The notes beneath the pieces were generated by a model, which saw only the letters and a list, made by a program, of their open reading frames with translations, had not been told where the DNA came from and did no database searches. A stretch of 64,000 bases of DNA, taken from Nocardioides sp. URHA0032. Lineage in GTDB: Bacteria > Actinomycetota > Actinomycetes > Propionibacteriales > Nocardioidaceae. The stretch covers positions 1-64,000 of the forward strand of contig NZ_JIAV01000001.1 of assembly GCF_000620645.1 (NCBI RefSeq), given 5' to 3'. The position numbers were made by a program, and so were the translations under genes. Positions 42,853 to 56,596 of the stretch are shown here, one piece after another (the first letter of the stretch is position 1; the number at the start of each line of letters is the position of its first letter).

Positions 42853-43469
42853 CTGCCCCTGGATCCACACGGGTCGACCACGGGACCACCAGCGGCACGT
42901 TCAGCCTCGACGGGCAGACCTTCGACGTCGAGAACAACGTCTGGGTCGTCGGCGACGACACCGAGTGCGTCGTGATCGACGCCCCGCACGACGTGGACGG
43001 CATCCTCGCCGTGGTGGGCGACCGGAGGGTGAAGGCGATCGTGTGCACGCACGCGCACGACGACCACGTCCGCGTCGCACCCGCGCTGCGCGAGCGGGTC
43101 GTCGCGCCGATCATGCTGCACCCCGACGACCGGCCGCTCTGGGAGCTCACGCACGCCGACCACCTGTGGGACCTCGACCTGGCGGACGGCGTCCGGATCG
43201 AGGTCGGCGGTACGACGCTCGACGTGCTGCACACCCCGGGGCACGCCCCGGGCGCGGTGTGCCTCTACGCACCCGACCTCGGTTGTGTGTTCACCGGCGA
43301 CACCCTCTTCAACGGCGGACCCGGCGCGACCGGCCGCTCCTACTCCGACGCCGACCAGATCGTGGCCTCGATCCGAGCCAGGCTCTTCGTCCTCCCGCCC
43401 GACACCGTCGTGCACACCGGCCACGGCGACGACACCACCATCGGCGCCGAGAGGTCGGCGCTCGGCTGA
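42849..43469 (+). CDS. Metallo-beta-lactamase fold hydrolase, probable S-formylmycothiol hydrolase partner
   Basis: A 206-residue hydrolase. [10 protein letters not shown] is the HxHxDH metal motif, [13 protein letters not shown] supplies the third histidine, and [16 protein letters not shown] the bridging aspartate; VHTGHGDDT gives the last histidine. The pattern is that of glyoxalase II-like thioesterases. Beside mscR, the likely substrate is S-formylmycothiol, completing formaldehyde oxidation to formate; this is inference from context. Confidence 0.88.
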   Translation: MTAPGSTRVDHGTTSGTFSLDGQTFDVENNVWVVGDDTECVVIDAPHDVDGILAVVGDRRVKAIVCTHAHDDHVRVAPALRERVVAPIMLHPDDRPLWELTHADHLWDLDLADGVRIEVGGTTLDVLHTPGHAPGAVCLYAPDLGCVFTGDTLFNGGPGATGRSYSDADQIVASIRARLFVLPPDTVVHTGHGDDTTIGAERSALG

Positions 43470-43477
43470 TCCAGCGG

Positions 43478-43491
43478 GGGACCTAGGTCCC
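43478..43491. promoter_or_regulatory. Perfect palindrome GGGACCTAGGTCCC, DosR/DevR-like box
   Basis: This 14-base perfect palindrome lies about 106 bases upstream of the membrane protein gene at 43597. The DosR consensus core, as I know it, is GGGAC-TWWA-GTCCC; here the outer ten bases match and the centre is CTAG. A possible -10 (TAACGT) is at about 43537. It could place the downstream gene under hypoxia or redox control. It also lies eight bases after the hydrolase stop, so a terminator role cannot be excluded. Confidence 0.45.
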
Positions 43492-43596
43492 ACCGCCTCC
43501 CACCTTCGGGCCCTGCTCCCAGTGCGCCGCCTTTCCTAACGTGATGGGTGAAGCGAGGACGACAAGGGAATCCCCGCCAGCAGAGGGAGGCGCATC

Positions 43597-44196
43597 ATGC
43601 GCTCGGCATTCGACAAGTTCATCTCGTGGACGGGCCTGGCCATGGCCGCCGTCCTGATCCTGGCCGGCGGGCTGTTGTGGTGGGCCAACTCGTTCATCGG
43701 CGACCAGGTGCACGACCAGCTCGCCATGCAGTCCATCACGATGCCCTCCGGCGACGCGCTGTCCGGCCTGCCCAAGTCCGACGCCGACGCCCTGAAGCAG
43801 TACGCCGGGAGCCCGCTCGACACCGGGCCCGAGGCCAAGGCCTTCGCCAACCACTACATCCTCGTCCACATGAACGAGGCCAGTGGCGGCCAGACCTACG
43901 AAGAGGTCTCCGGCCAGTTCATGCAGATGTCGGCCGACAAGACCGCGAACCCCGACGACGTCGCGGCGCTCGGTCAGCTCCGGCAGACGCTGTTCATGGG
44001 CGACACCCTGCGCGGCCTGCTCCTCTACGGCTACGCGTTCGCGACCATCGGCACCATCGCCGGGATCGCCGCCATCGTGTCCTTCGCCGGCGCGGCCCTG
44101 CTGCTGGTGCTCTTCGGCCTCGGCATCTGGCACGCACGCCGGGCCGAGCAGACCGAGAAGGGCGAGGTCGTCGGCGCCGTTCCCCAGGCTGTCTGA
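43597..44196 (+). CDS. Membrane protein, function unknown, possibly under a DosR-like box
   Basis: A 199-residue protein with an N-terminal helix (WTGLAMAAVLILAGGLLWWA), an extracytoplasmic region of about 100 residues (rich in D, S and Q), and two C-terminal helices (TLRGLLLYGYAFATIGTIAG, then SFAGAALLLVLFGLGIW). No cysteines or metal motifs stand out. GAGGGAGG precedes ATG 43597. No family recognised. The upstream palindrome (43478) is the main clue to its role. Confidence 0.75.
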   Translation: MRSAFDKFISWTGLAMAAVLILAGGLLWWANSFIGDQVHDQLAMQSITMPSGDALSGLPKSDADALKQYAGSPLDTGPEAKAFANHYILVHMNEASGGQTYEEVSGQFMQMSADKTANPDDVAALGQLRQTLFMGDTLRGLLLYGYAFATIGTIAGIAAIVSFAGAALLLVLFGLGIWHARRAEQTEKGEVVGAVPQAV

Positions 44197-44221
44197 CCGA
44201 CCTGCAGTCACCACACCGACA

Positions 44222-44251
44222 CTCCCGGGAGTCCACCAGGGCTCCCGGGAG
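44222..44251. terminator. Bidirectional terminator-like hairpin
   Basis: CTCCCGGGAG occurs twice (44222-44231 and 44242-44251). Because the unit is itself a palindrome, the two copies form a 10-bp stem with a 10-base loop. It sits between the convergent membrane-protein and methyltransferase genes, eight bases from the stop of the latter. No T-tract. Confidence 0.7.
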
Positions 44252-44259
44252 AGTCGCGT

Positions 44260-45429
44260 TCAGAACGGCGCGACGAGCAGCGCCGTACCCGATCCGGCGA
44301 CCCGCGTCAGCACGAGCGTGGCCTCCTGCTCGCCGTGCAGGTCGAGCCGCTGGCGCAGCTGCTCGGGTACGACGTCGACGCCGCGCTTCTTGATCGTCAG
44401 CCGTCCGACGCCGCGCTCACGGAGCGCGGCGCGCAGCTGCTTCTCGCGGTAGGGGAGCTCGTCGAGCACCCGGTAGCCGCGTGCGAACGGGGTGCGGAAC
44501 GACTCGTCGGACGTCACGTAGGCGATGTGCTCGTCGACCAGGCCGCCGTTCACGCCGGCCGCGACGGCAGTCACGAGTCCGGCCCGGATCACGGCGCCGT
44601 CCGGCTCGTAGAAGTACTGACCGATGCTCCGCACCGGCGCGCCGGGGTCGTCCTCGTCGGTGAGGGTGGCCAGCCCGCTTACGCCGATCACGGTCGCGCG
44701 GCGGGCGGTGGTCGAGAGCCGGCCGGACCAGAGCGCGGCCTCCTTCACCTCGCCGTGGTCGCTGACCCACTCCGCCTCCACGCCCGCCGGGACGAGCGCG
44801 TGCGGGATGCCGGGCGCGACCTTCACGCACGCATCCCGGGACAGCAGTGCCGCCACGAACGACCACGGGGGAGTCCAGTCGTCGACGTCGAAGGTCCGCC
44901 CGCGGGCGGACCGCCGGGCCGGGTCGGCGAACGCGACGTCGAACGGCGAGGTGTCGACCGTGGTCGCGTCCGCGACCATGACCGCGCCGGGCAGGCCGAG
45001 GGCGGCCAGGTTCGCCTCGGCCACTGCGACGCGCACCGGGTCCAGGTCGACACCGGCGGCCGTGATGCCCGCGCGGGCGTTCGCGAGGAGGTCGCCGCCG
45101 ATGCCGCAGCCGAGATCGACCACGGTTCGGGTCGAGGCGGCGACCAGGCGGGCCGCGCGGTGCTCCGCGACCCGCTGCCGGGTGGCCTGCTCGAGCCCGT
45201 CGGGGGTGAAGTACATCCGGTCGGCGTCCGCACCGAACTTCTCGCGTGCCCGGCGCCGGAGGGTGGCTTGGGTGACGGCGGCGGCAGCGTGCTCCGGCGC
45301 AGCGGTGCGCCGCAGCCGGGTCTGCGCGGCGAGCGGGTCGTCCCCGGCGTTCTCCAGCTCGCGGGTCGCCGCGGCCAGGAGCTGCTGGCCGTCCTCGGTG
45401 AGCAGCCAGCCGAACGCCTCGAGGTCCAT
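44260..45429 (-). CDS. Class I SAM methyltransferase with THUMP-like C-terminal domain
   Basis: A 389-residue protein. TVVDLGCGIGGDLLANARAG is the SAM-binding motif I, GVDLDPVRVAVAEANL motif II, and FADPARRSARGRTF the active-site loop resembling DPPR of tRNA methyltransferases. The C-terminal 80 residues (IKKRGVDVVPEQLRQRL) resemble a THUMP-like RNA-binding module. An RNA substrate is likely. It is divergent from groES, an arrangement seen in other Actinobacteria. ATG 45429 lies six bases from CAGGAT (plus strand 45436-45441). Confidence 0.85.
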   Translation of the reverse strand: MDLEAFGWLLTEDGQQLLAAATRELENAGDDPLAAQTRLRRTAAPEHAAAAVTQATLRRRAREKFGADADRMYFTPDGLEQATRQRVAEHRAARLVAASTRTVVDLGCGIGGDLLANARAGITAAGVDLDPVRVAVAEANLAALGLPGAVMVADATTVDTSPFDVAFADPARRSARGRTFDVDDWTPPWSFVAALLSRDACVKVAPGIPHALVPAGVEAEWVSDHGEVKEAALWSGRLSTTARRATVIGVSGLATLTDEDDPGAPVRSIGQYFYEPDGAVIRAGLVTAVAAGVNGGLVDEHIAYVTSDESFRTPFARGYRVLDELPYREKQLRAALRERGVGRLTIKKRGVDVVPEQLRQRLDLHGEQEATLVLTRVAGSGTALLVAPF

Positions 45430-45457
45430 CCCCGGATCCTGCCGCACGGGGGTCGCT

Positions 45458-45518
45458 CTGGCACTCAGTTGGTGAGAGTGCTAGTTTCTGGTCTGGCACT
45501 CTCCCCGTGAGTGTGCCA
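45458..45518. promoter_or_regulatory. Two CIRCE operators (HrcA sites) before groES-groEL
   Basis: The first, around 45459-45484, has GCACTC-N9-GAGTGC perfect arms plus outer matches (CTGGCACTC...GAGTGCTAG). The second, 45494-45518, has TGGCACTC-N9-GTGTGCCA with one mismatch. Both keep the nine-base spacer of the CIRCE consensus, the operator of the HrcA heat-shock repressor. Tandem operators imply tight control of groES-groEL. The divergent methyltransferase start is only 30 bases away and may be affected. Confidence 0.9.
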
Positions 45519-45624
45519 GCGCTTGCGACACGGTGCGACCCCCGCGACGGCGTACCCGAAACGCAGGCACCAGACGTGCACCCACCTCACCTACGAAGTG
45601 CCAGAAAGTGGAGGTTGATCAGTA

Positions 45625-45918
45625 GTGTCGGTCAACATCAAGCCCCTCGAGGACCGGATCGTCGTCAAGCCGCTCGACGCCGAGCAGACCACGGCCTCGG
45701 GCCTGGTCATCCCGGACACCGCCAAGGAGAAGCCCCAGGAGGGCGAGGTCCTGGCGATCGGTCCCGGCCGGATCGACGACAACGGCAACCGTGTCCCGCT
45801 CGACGTGAACGTCGGCGACAAGGTCATCTACAGCAAGTACGGCGGCACCGAGGTCAAGTACGCCGGCGAGGAGTACCTCATCCTCTCGGCTCGCGACGTC
45901 CTCGCAGTCGTTTCCTGA
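45625..45918 (+). CDS. groES: Co-chaperonin GroES
   Basis: A 97-residue Gro[22 protein letters not shown], the mobile loop [16 protein letters not shown] and [20 protein letters not shown] are diagnostic. It caps the GroEL ring during protein folding. GTG 45625 has GGAGG about ten bases upstream, so unlike many neighbours it has a leader, which carries the CIRCE sites. groEL follows after 77 bases. Confidence 0.98.
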   Translation: MSVNIKPLEDRIVVKPLDAEQTTASGLVIPDTAKEKPQEGEVLAIGPGRIDDNGNRVPLDVNVGDKVIYSKYGGTEVKYAGEEYLILSARDVLAVVS

Positions 45919-45986
45919 TTTCACCGGGTCGTCCGCCTCTCGGCTGCCTCTGGCCAGCCCTGAGGCGGACGACCCGAACTCGTTAG

Positions 45987-47621
<1,635 letters not shown>

Positions 47622-47627
47622 TCCACC

Positions 47628-47699
47628 CCGAGTCGGCGCAGTCTCAGCTGAGACTGCGCCGACTCGGCATTTGGGGGGCTGAGACTGCGCCGACTCGGC
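47628..47699. terminator. Large perfect palindrome plus a third arm copy after groEL
   Basis: Positions 47628-47667 form a perfect 40-base palindrome (20-bp arms, centred on AGCT). Its right arm CTGAGACTGCGCCGACTCGG is repeated exactly, with one more base, at 47679-47699, eleven bases further on. The left arm can thus pair with either copy. It lies seven bases after the groEL stop and probably terminates the operon. Three related arms suggest a mobile or duplicated palindromic element rather than a simple terminator. Confidence 0.85.
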
Positions 47700-47763
47700 G
47701 TTCGTAGCACGGGGGAAACACGGAGGACGCCGAGGTGTGATCCGGCCGGTGCACCCTGATCCC

Positions 47764-48621
47764 ATGTTGTGGAGAGTGCGGACGACGCTGCCCGACCGGC
47801 CCGGTGCCCTGGCCGCGCTGGCGGCGGCCTGCGGCGATGCGGGCGTGAACATCCTGGGCCTACAGATCTTCCCCGGCGTGGAGGCGGTGACCGACGAGCT
47901 GGTGCTGCGCACGCCGGAGGACTGGGGGGCGCCGGAGATCGCCGACCTGCTCGCTCGCGCGGGCGGGCACTCGGTCAGCACGGCACCGTGCACCGAGGCG
48001 GCGCTGACCGACCAGCCCACCCGCTACGTGCAGGCGGCCCGGTCGATCCTGGCGCGCCCGGCGTCGTTCCCGGAGGTGGTCGCGCGGCTGTTCGACGCCG
48101 AGGCCGGCCCCGGTGCGCAGGACGTCATGGACCTGGTGGTCGGCGACGTGCAGGTGCAGGTCAGCCGGTCCGCGCCGTTCACGGCGACCGAGCACGCCCG
48201 CGGCGCGGCCATGGCCGACCTGGTGTCCGCCGTGCTCGAGCGCGGCCACGCCGTACCCCGGCCCGCCGCCGGACGCGTCGGCACCGGCGCGACGCCGGAG
48301 TACGTCGCGGACGGGGACTCGGTCGCGGCCACGGTCGACGGCGTCCCGGTCGGGCTGGCGACCGTCGGCGTGGACGGGGAGGTGACGCTGCGCGTCGACC
48401 CGGCCTGGCAGCGACGCGGCATCGGGACGCGGCTGCTCGTGGACGCCGCGAGGCTCGCGAACGGGCTGGGCGTCGACGAGATCCTGCTGGCCACCCGGTC
48501 CGACAACCAGGCGGTGCTGCCGATGGTGATGGCGACCGGGCTGCGCGGCCGGATCCGGATGGCCGGGGACACGCTGACGGTGCGCATCGCCGTACGTGAC
48601 CTGAAGCCGCTGCGCGCGTAG
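47764..48621 (+). CDS. ACT domain-GNAT acetyltransferase fusion protein
   Basis: A 285-residue two-domain protein. The N-terminal 70 residues are an ACT-type ligand-binding domain (RVRTTLPDRPGALAALAAAC, then GVNILGLQIFPG). The C-terminal part (about 180-285) is a GNAT acetyltransferase with VDPAWQRRGIGTRLLVDAAR. ACT domains bind amino acids, so acetylation may be gated by an amino acid level. ATG 47764 is six bases after CACCCT. Located just upstream of guaB with a 20-base gap, but guaB has its own -10-like box. Confidence 0.85.
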   Translation: MLWRVRTTLPDRPGALAALAAACGDAGVNILGLQIFPGVEAVTDELVLRTPEDWGAPEIADLLARAGGHSVSTAPCTEAALTDQPTRYVQAARSILARPASFPEVVARLFDAEAGPGAQDVMDLVVGDVQVQVSRSAPFTATEHARGAAMADLVSAVLERGHAVPRPAAGRVGTGATPEYVADGDSVAATVDGVPVGLATVGVDGEVTLRVDPAWQRRGIGTRLLVDAARLANGLGVDEILLATRSDNQAVLPMVMATGLRGRIRMAGDTLTVRIAVRDLKPLRA

Positions 48622-48632
48622 CCGGTCGGTAG

Positions 48633-50144
<1,512 letters not shown>

Positions 50145-50162
50145 CCTCGATAGTCTGAGCCG

Positions 50163-51269
50163 GTGACGGACATCGAGATCGGCCGCGCCAAGCGGGCCCG
50201 CCGCGCCTACTCCTTCGACGACATCGCGATCGTGCCCTCGCGGCGCACGCGCGACCCGGAGGAGGTCAGCACCGCCTGGCAGATCGACGCGTACCGCTTC
50301 GAGCTGCCGGTGCTCGCGGCGCCGATGGACTCCGTGATGTCCCCGGCGACCGCGATCGCGCTCGGGCAGTACGGCGGCCTCGGGGTGCTCAACCTCGAGG
50401 GCCTGTGGACCCGCTACGAGGACCCGGACCCGCTGCTCGAGGAGGTCGCCGGTCTCCAGGGCGCCGACGCGACCAGGCGGCTCCAGGAGATCTACACCGA
50501 GACGATCAAGCCCGAGCTGATCACCGAGCGGCTGCGGGAGATGCGCGAGTCCGGCGTGACGGTGGCGGGGTCGCTGTCGCCGCAGCGGACCAAGGAGTTC
50601 GCGAAGGCCGTCGTCGACGGCGGCGTCGACATGTTCGTGATCCGCGGGACGACCGTCTCAGCGGAGCACGTCTCGTCGCAGGCCGAGCCGCTCAACCTCA
50701 AGGAGTTCATCTACGAGCTCGACGTCCCGGTGATCGTCGGCGGCTGCGCCACCCACCAGGCCGCCCTGCACCTGATGCGCACCGGCGCGGCCGGCGTGCT
50801 GGTCGGCTTCGGTGGCGGGGCGGCGCACACGACCCGGACGGTGCTCGGCGTCGCCGTCCCCATGGCGTCAGCGGTGGCGGACGTGGCCGCTGCGCGCCGT
50901 GACTACCTCGACGAGTCCGGCGGCCGCTACGTGCACGTGATCGCGGACGGCTCCATCGGCAAGTCCGGTGACATCGCCAAGGCGATCGCCTGCGGGGCGG
51001 ACGCCGTGATGGTCGGCTCGCCGTTCGCGCGGGCGTCGGACGCGCCGGGCCGCGGGTTCCACTGGGGCACGGAGGCCCACCACCACGACCTGCCGCGCGG
51101 CCAGCGGGTGCAGTTCGAGACCGTCGGCACGATCGAGGAGATCCTGTTCGGGCCCTCCCGGGTCGCCGACGGCACCATGAACCTGATGGGCGCACTGCGC
51201 CGCTCGATGGCCACCACCGGCTACACCGAGCTCAAGGAGTTCCAGCGGGTGGAGGTCGTCGTCGAGTGA
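50163..51269 (+). CDS. guaB3: GuaB3 family IMP dehydrogenase-like protein lacking the catalytic cysteine
   Basis: A 368-residue paralogue of GuaB without CBS domains. AYSFDDIAIVPSRRTRDPEE and the barrel pattern are conserved. The catalytic loop reads VGFGGGAAHTTRTVLGVAVP (about 214-233), so the cysteine of GSICTTR is replaced. This matches what I remember of actinobacterial GuaB3 (Rv3410c). The protein may regulate purine synthesis or catalyse a different reaction; IMP dehydrogenase activity is unlikely. GTG 50163 follows TAGTCT by six bases. Confidence 0.9.
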   Translation: MTDIEIGRAKRARRAYSFDDIAIVPSRRTRDPEEVSTAWQIDAYRFELPVLAAPMDSVMSPATAIALGQYGGLGVLNLEGLWTRYEDPDPLLEEVAGLQGADATRRLQEIYTETIKPELITERLREMRESGVTVAGSLSPQRTKEFAKAVVDGGVDMFVIRGTTVSAEHVSSQAEPLNLKEFIYELDVPVIVGGCATHQAALHLMRTGAAGVLVGFGGGAAHTTRTVLGVAVPMASAVADVAAARRDYLDESGGRYVHVIADGSIGKSGDIAKAIACGADAVMVGSPFARASDAPGRGFHWGTEAHHHDLPRGQRVQFETVGTIEEILFGPSRVADGTMNLMGALRRSMATTGYTELKEFQRVEVVVE

Positions 51270-51291
51270 GGGCCCCGGCCTCGCTGTCCGC

Positions 51292-52431
51292 CTAGTCCTC
51301 CTGGAGCCCGGGGTTGCCGCCGACGCCGCCGACTGCTGCGCGCACCGAGGCCAGGTGGCTGCCGGTCGCGTGCCGGATCCGGATCGGGTCGCCGCCGCTG
51401 TAGTGGTTCCACTGGGTCGGCAGGTACGACGCGCGCGTGACCAGCCAGCTGCCGTCCGGCTGCTCGGTGAGGTCGAAGTGCACCGTGATGCCCTCGTAGG
51501 CCGACGGCCGCTCGAGCTCGCTCTGCGCGACCATGTTGCCGAGGCCGTAGACGACCCACTTCCCGTTCACCTTCGTGACCGGCTGGACGACGTGCGCGTG
51601 CTCGCCGAGCACGAGGTCGATGTCCGGCGACGCGGTCAGCCCCCGGGCGAGCGCGACCTGGGTGGCGTCCGGGAGGTGGTCGTACTCGGTGCCCCAGTGC
51701 ACGTGGGCGACCACGATGTCCGCGCCGGCCTCGCGGGCGCGGCGGGCCTGCGCGAGCAGGCCGTCGGCGTCGCCGAGCTGGGAGACGGCGTACTCGTGAC
51801 CGGTGGGGAGCACGAACCCGTTGAGGCCGTACGTCGCCGCGACGATCCCGACGCGGACGCCGTTCGCGGTCGTGAGGATGACCGGCGCCCGGCGCTCGAC
51901 GGGCGATCGGAAGGTGCCGACGTGGGCCACCCCGGCCGCCTCCAGCAGGTCCGCCGTCTCGTCGACGCCCTCGACCCCGTCGTCCAGGCTGTGGTTCGAC
52001 GCGGTCGTGCACGCGTCCCATCCCATCGACCCGATCCATCCGGCGATCTGGTGCGGCGCCCGGAACACCGGGTAGCTGCTGAGCCGCTCGCCCGGTGACG
52101 CGAACGGCACCTCCTCGTGGCAGATCGCGAGGTCCGCGGACTCGATGACCGGCTTCAGCCACGCGAACATGGGGTCGAAGTCGTAGCGGTCGCCCACGCC
52201 GGTGCGCCGGTGGTCCTCGGCGGCACTCGCCCAGACCGTGTTGTGCCAGAGGAGGTCGCCGCCCATCACCAGCGAGACCGTGCGCGGTGCCGGCGCCTGG
52301 CTGGTGGGCGGGGGAGGGGCCAGCGTGGGGACCGAGTCGACGGCGACCGGCTGCACGGGCGCCGGGGTCTCCTGGCAGCCCGTCGCCACCAGGGCGGCGA
52401 CGAGTGCCAGGGCGGCCCCCGTCATCCGCAT
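51292..52431 (-). CDS. CapA-family lipoprotein (poly-gamma-glutamate synthesis-type metallophosphatase fold)
   Basis: A 379-residue exported protein. MRMTGAALALVAALVATGCQ is a signal peptide with lipobox VATGC. A Pro-rich linker precedes a CapA domain: VSLVMGGDLLWH, ESADLAICHEEVPFA, ACTTASNHSLDDGVEG, IVVAHVHWGTEYDHLP and LVLGEHAHVVQPV supply the Asp/His/Asn metal ligands of the calcineurin-like fold. CapA takes part in poly-gamma-glutamate export in Bacillus, but there is no cap cluster here. ATG 52431 or 52425 both possible. It is divergent from glpD. Confidence 0.9.
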   Translation of the reverse strand: MRMTGAALALVAALVATGCQETPAPVQPVAVDSVPTLAPPPPTSQAPAPRTVSLVMGGDLLWHNTVWASAAEDHRRTGVGDRYDFDPMFAWLKPVIESADLAICHEEVPFASPGERLSSYPVFRAPHQIAGWIGSMGWDACTTASNHSLDDGVEGVDETADLLEAAGVAHVGTFRSPVERRAPVILTTANGVRVGIVAATYGLNGFVLPTGHEYAVSQLGDADGLLAQARRAREAGADIVVAHVHWGTEYDHLPDATQVALARGLTASPDIDLVLGEHAHVVQPVTKVNGKWVVYGLGNMVAQSELERPSAYEGITVHFDLTEQPDGSWLVTRASYLPTQWNHYSGGDPIRIRHATGSHLASVRAAVGGVGGNPGLQED

Positions 52432-52503
52432 CCGGCCATTGAATCGGTTCCGGGTGGCGTGCGTGCGCACATCGGGAAGACGGCCGTTTGCGAGACTGGA
52501 CAC

Positions 52504-54243
52504 ATGAGTGTGCCCAGGAGTGAGCCCAGCGCCCTCAGCCCGCAGGCTCGCGACGACGCCCTCGCGACGATGCAGGGGCTCGGCGGGCAGGCCGAGCTCG
52601 ACGTGCTGGTCGTGGGTGGGGGAGTCGTGGGTGCCGGCGTGACGCTCGACGCGGTGACCCGCGGGCTCTCCACCGGGCTGCTCGAGCAGCGCGACCTCGC
52701 CAGCGGCACCTCCAGCCGGAGCAGCAAGCTGGTCCACGGCGGCCTGCGCTACCTGGAGATGCTGGACTTCGGGCTGGTCCGGGAGGCGCTCGGGGAGCGC
52801 GGCCTCCTGCTGACCCGGCTCGCCCCACACCTGGTCCGCCCGGTGCCGTTCCTCTACCCGTTGACCCACCGGGGATGGGAGCGGCCGTACGTCGCCGCCG
52901 GCCTCACGATGTACGACGGCATGGCGCGGCTGGGCGACGCCCCCGCCGGTCTGCCGCGGCACCGGCACCTCTCGCGCAGGAGCGTCGAGCGGATCGCGCC
53001 CGACTTCGACCCGGGCTCGCTGGTCGGCGCGATCAAGTACTGGGACTGCCAGGTCGACGACGCCCGCCTGGTGCTGACGATCGCGCGCTCCGCCGCCGCC
53101 CAGGGTGCCCAGGTGGCCACCCGGGTCAAGGTGACCGGGTTCCTGCGCGAGGGGGAGCGGGTCGTCGGCGTACGCGCGCGGGACCTGGAGCACGGTCGCG
53201 ACCTCGAGGTCCGCGCAAGGGTCGTGATCAACGCGGCGGGGGTGTGGACCGACGAGATCCAGGAGCTGGTCGGCGGTCGGGGCGCCCTGCACGTGCAGGC
53301 CTCGAAGGGCATCCACCTGGTCGTGCCGCGGGACCGGATCCGGTCCGAGGCGGGGTTCATCGTGCGCACCGAGAAGTCCGTGCTGTTCGTGATCCCCTGG
53401 GGCCGGCACTGGATCATCGGCACCACCGACACGCCGTGGGACCTCGACAAGGCGCATCCGGCGGCGTCCCGGGCCGACATCGACTACGTCCTCGGCCACG
53501 TCAACGCCATCCTGCGCGAGCCGCTCGACCACTCCGACGTCGAAGGGGTGTACGCCGGGCTCCGGCCGCTGCTGTCCGGGGAGTCCGAGCCCACCTCGCG
53601 GATCTCCCGCGAGCACACGGTGGTCACGCCGGTCCCGGGCCTGGTGATGATCGCCGGCGGCAAGCTCACGACGTACCGCATCATGGGCCGCGACGCCGTC
53701 GACGCCGCGGCGCACTCCCTCTCCTCCACGCTCGGGCTCACGATCCGCTCCTCCATCACCGACCGGGTGCCGCTGGTCGGCGCCGCTGACTGGGAGACGC
53801 GCTCGAACCAGAGAGTGTTGCTGGCCCGGCGCTCCGGGTTGCACGTCGCCCGCATCGACCACCTGCTCGGGCGGTACGGCGGGCTCGTCGACGACCTGCT
53901 CGCGCTGGTCGCGTCGCGGCGACCGCTCGGGCTGCCGCTCGAGGGCGCCGAGGACTACCTCGCCGCCGAGATCGTGTACGCCGTCACCCACGAGGGTGCT
54001 CGGCACCTCGACGACGTCCTCACCCGGCGGACCCGGATCTCGATCGAGACCTTCGACCGCGGCGTCTCGGCCGCCCCCGTCGCCGCGGCCCTGATGGCCG
54101 CCGAGCTCGGCTGGGACGACGCCCGCACCGCCGAGGAGGTCGACCACTACCTGCGCCGGGTCGAGGCGGAGCGGCAGTCCCAGCTGATGCCCACCGACCA
54201 GGAGGCCGACGAGGCGCGGGTGTCGGTGCGCGACATCGTGTAG
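52504..54243 (+). CDS. glpD: Glycerol-3-phosphate dehydrogenase (quinone type)
   Basis: A 579-residue FAD enzyme that oxidises sn-glycerol-3-phosphate to DHAP at the membrane and feeds quinone. LDVLVVGGGVVGAGVTLDAV is the FAD fold, SRSSKLVHGGLRYLE a signature of GlpD, and YAGLRPLLSG with GKLTTYRIMG confirm it. A C-terminal DAO_C domain follows. ATG 52504 is six bases after GAGACT. No glpF or glpK next to it. Confidence 0.95.
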   Translation: MSVPRSEPSALSPQARDDALATMQGLGGQAELDVLVVGGGVVGAGVTLDAVTRGLSTGLLEQRDLASGTSSRSSKLVHGGLRYLEMLDFGLVREALGERGLLLTRLAPHLVRPVPFLYPLTHRGWERPYVAAGLTMYDGMARLGDAPAGLPRHRHLSRRSVERIAPDFDPGSLVGAIKYWDCQVDDARLVLTIARSAAAQGAQVATRVKVTGFLREGERVVGVRARDLEHGRDLEVRARVVINAAGVWTDEIQELVGGRGALHVQASKGIHLVVPRDRIRSEAGFIVRTEKSVLFVIPWGRHWIIGTTDTPWDLDKAHPAASRADIDYVLGHVNAILREPLDHSDVEGVYAGLRPLLSGESEPTSRISREHTVVTPVPGLVMIAGGKLTTYRIMGRDAVDAAAHSLSSTLGLTIRSSITDRVPLVGAADWETRSNQRVLLARRSGLHVARIDHLLGRYGGLVDDLLALVASRRPLGLPLEGAEDYLAAEIVYAVTHEGARHLDDVLTRRTRISIETFDRGVSAAPVAAALMAAELGWDDARTAEEVDHYLRRVEAERQSQLMPTDQEADEARVSVRDIV

Positions 54244-54275
54244 CGACTCCCCGCTGAGTGGGTGGGCCGGCCCCG

Positions 54276-54305
54276 TTGACAACTAGAACACGTTCCACCG
54301 ATGCT
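54276..54305 (+). promoter_or_regulatory. Promoter with TAGAACACGTTCCA, KstR-like operator
   Basis: TTGACA (54276-54281) is a consensus -35; GATGCT (54300-54305) is a possible -10. Between them TAGAACACGTTCCA (54284-54297) matches the KstR pattern TNNAACNNGTTNNA at every fixed position. KstR is the TetR-family repressor of sterol and lipid catabolism in mycobacteria. Placement between -35 and -10 fits repression. The downstream gene is an Rv3168-like phosphotransferase, whose M. tuberculosis cluster also has its own TetR gene (Rv3167c, from memory), so another TetR protein is possible. Confidence 0.55.
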
Positions 54306-54307
54306 GA

Positions 54308-56571
<2,264 letters not shown>

Positions 56572-56596
56572 ACCCAGTCAGCAAACAGGAGACACC

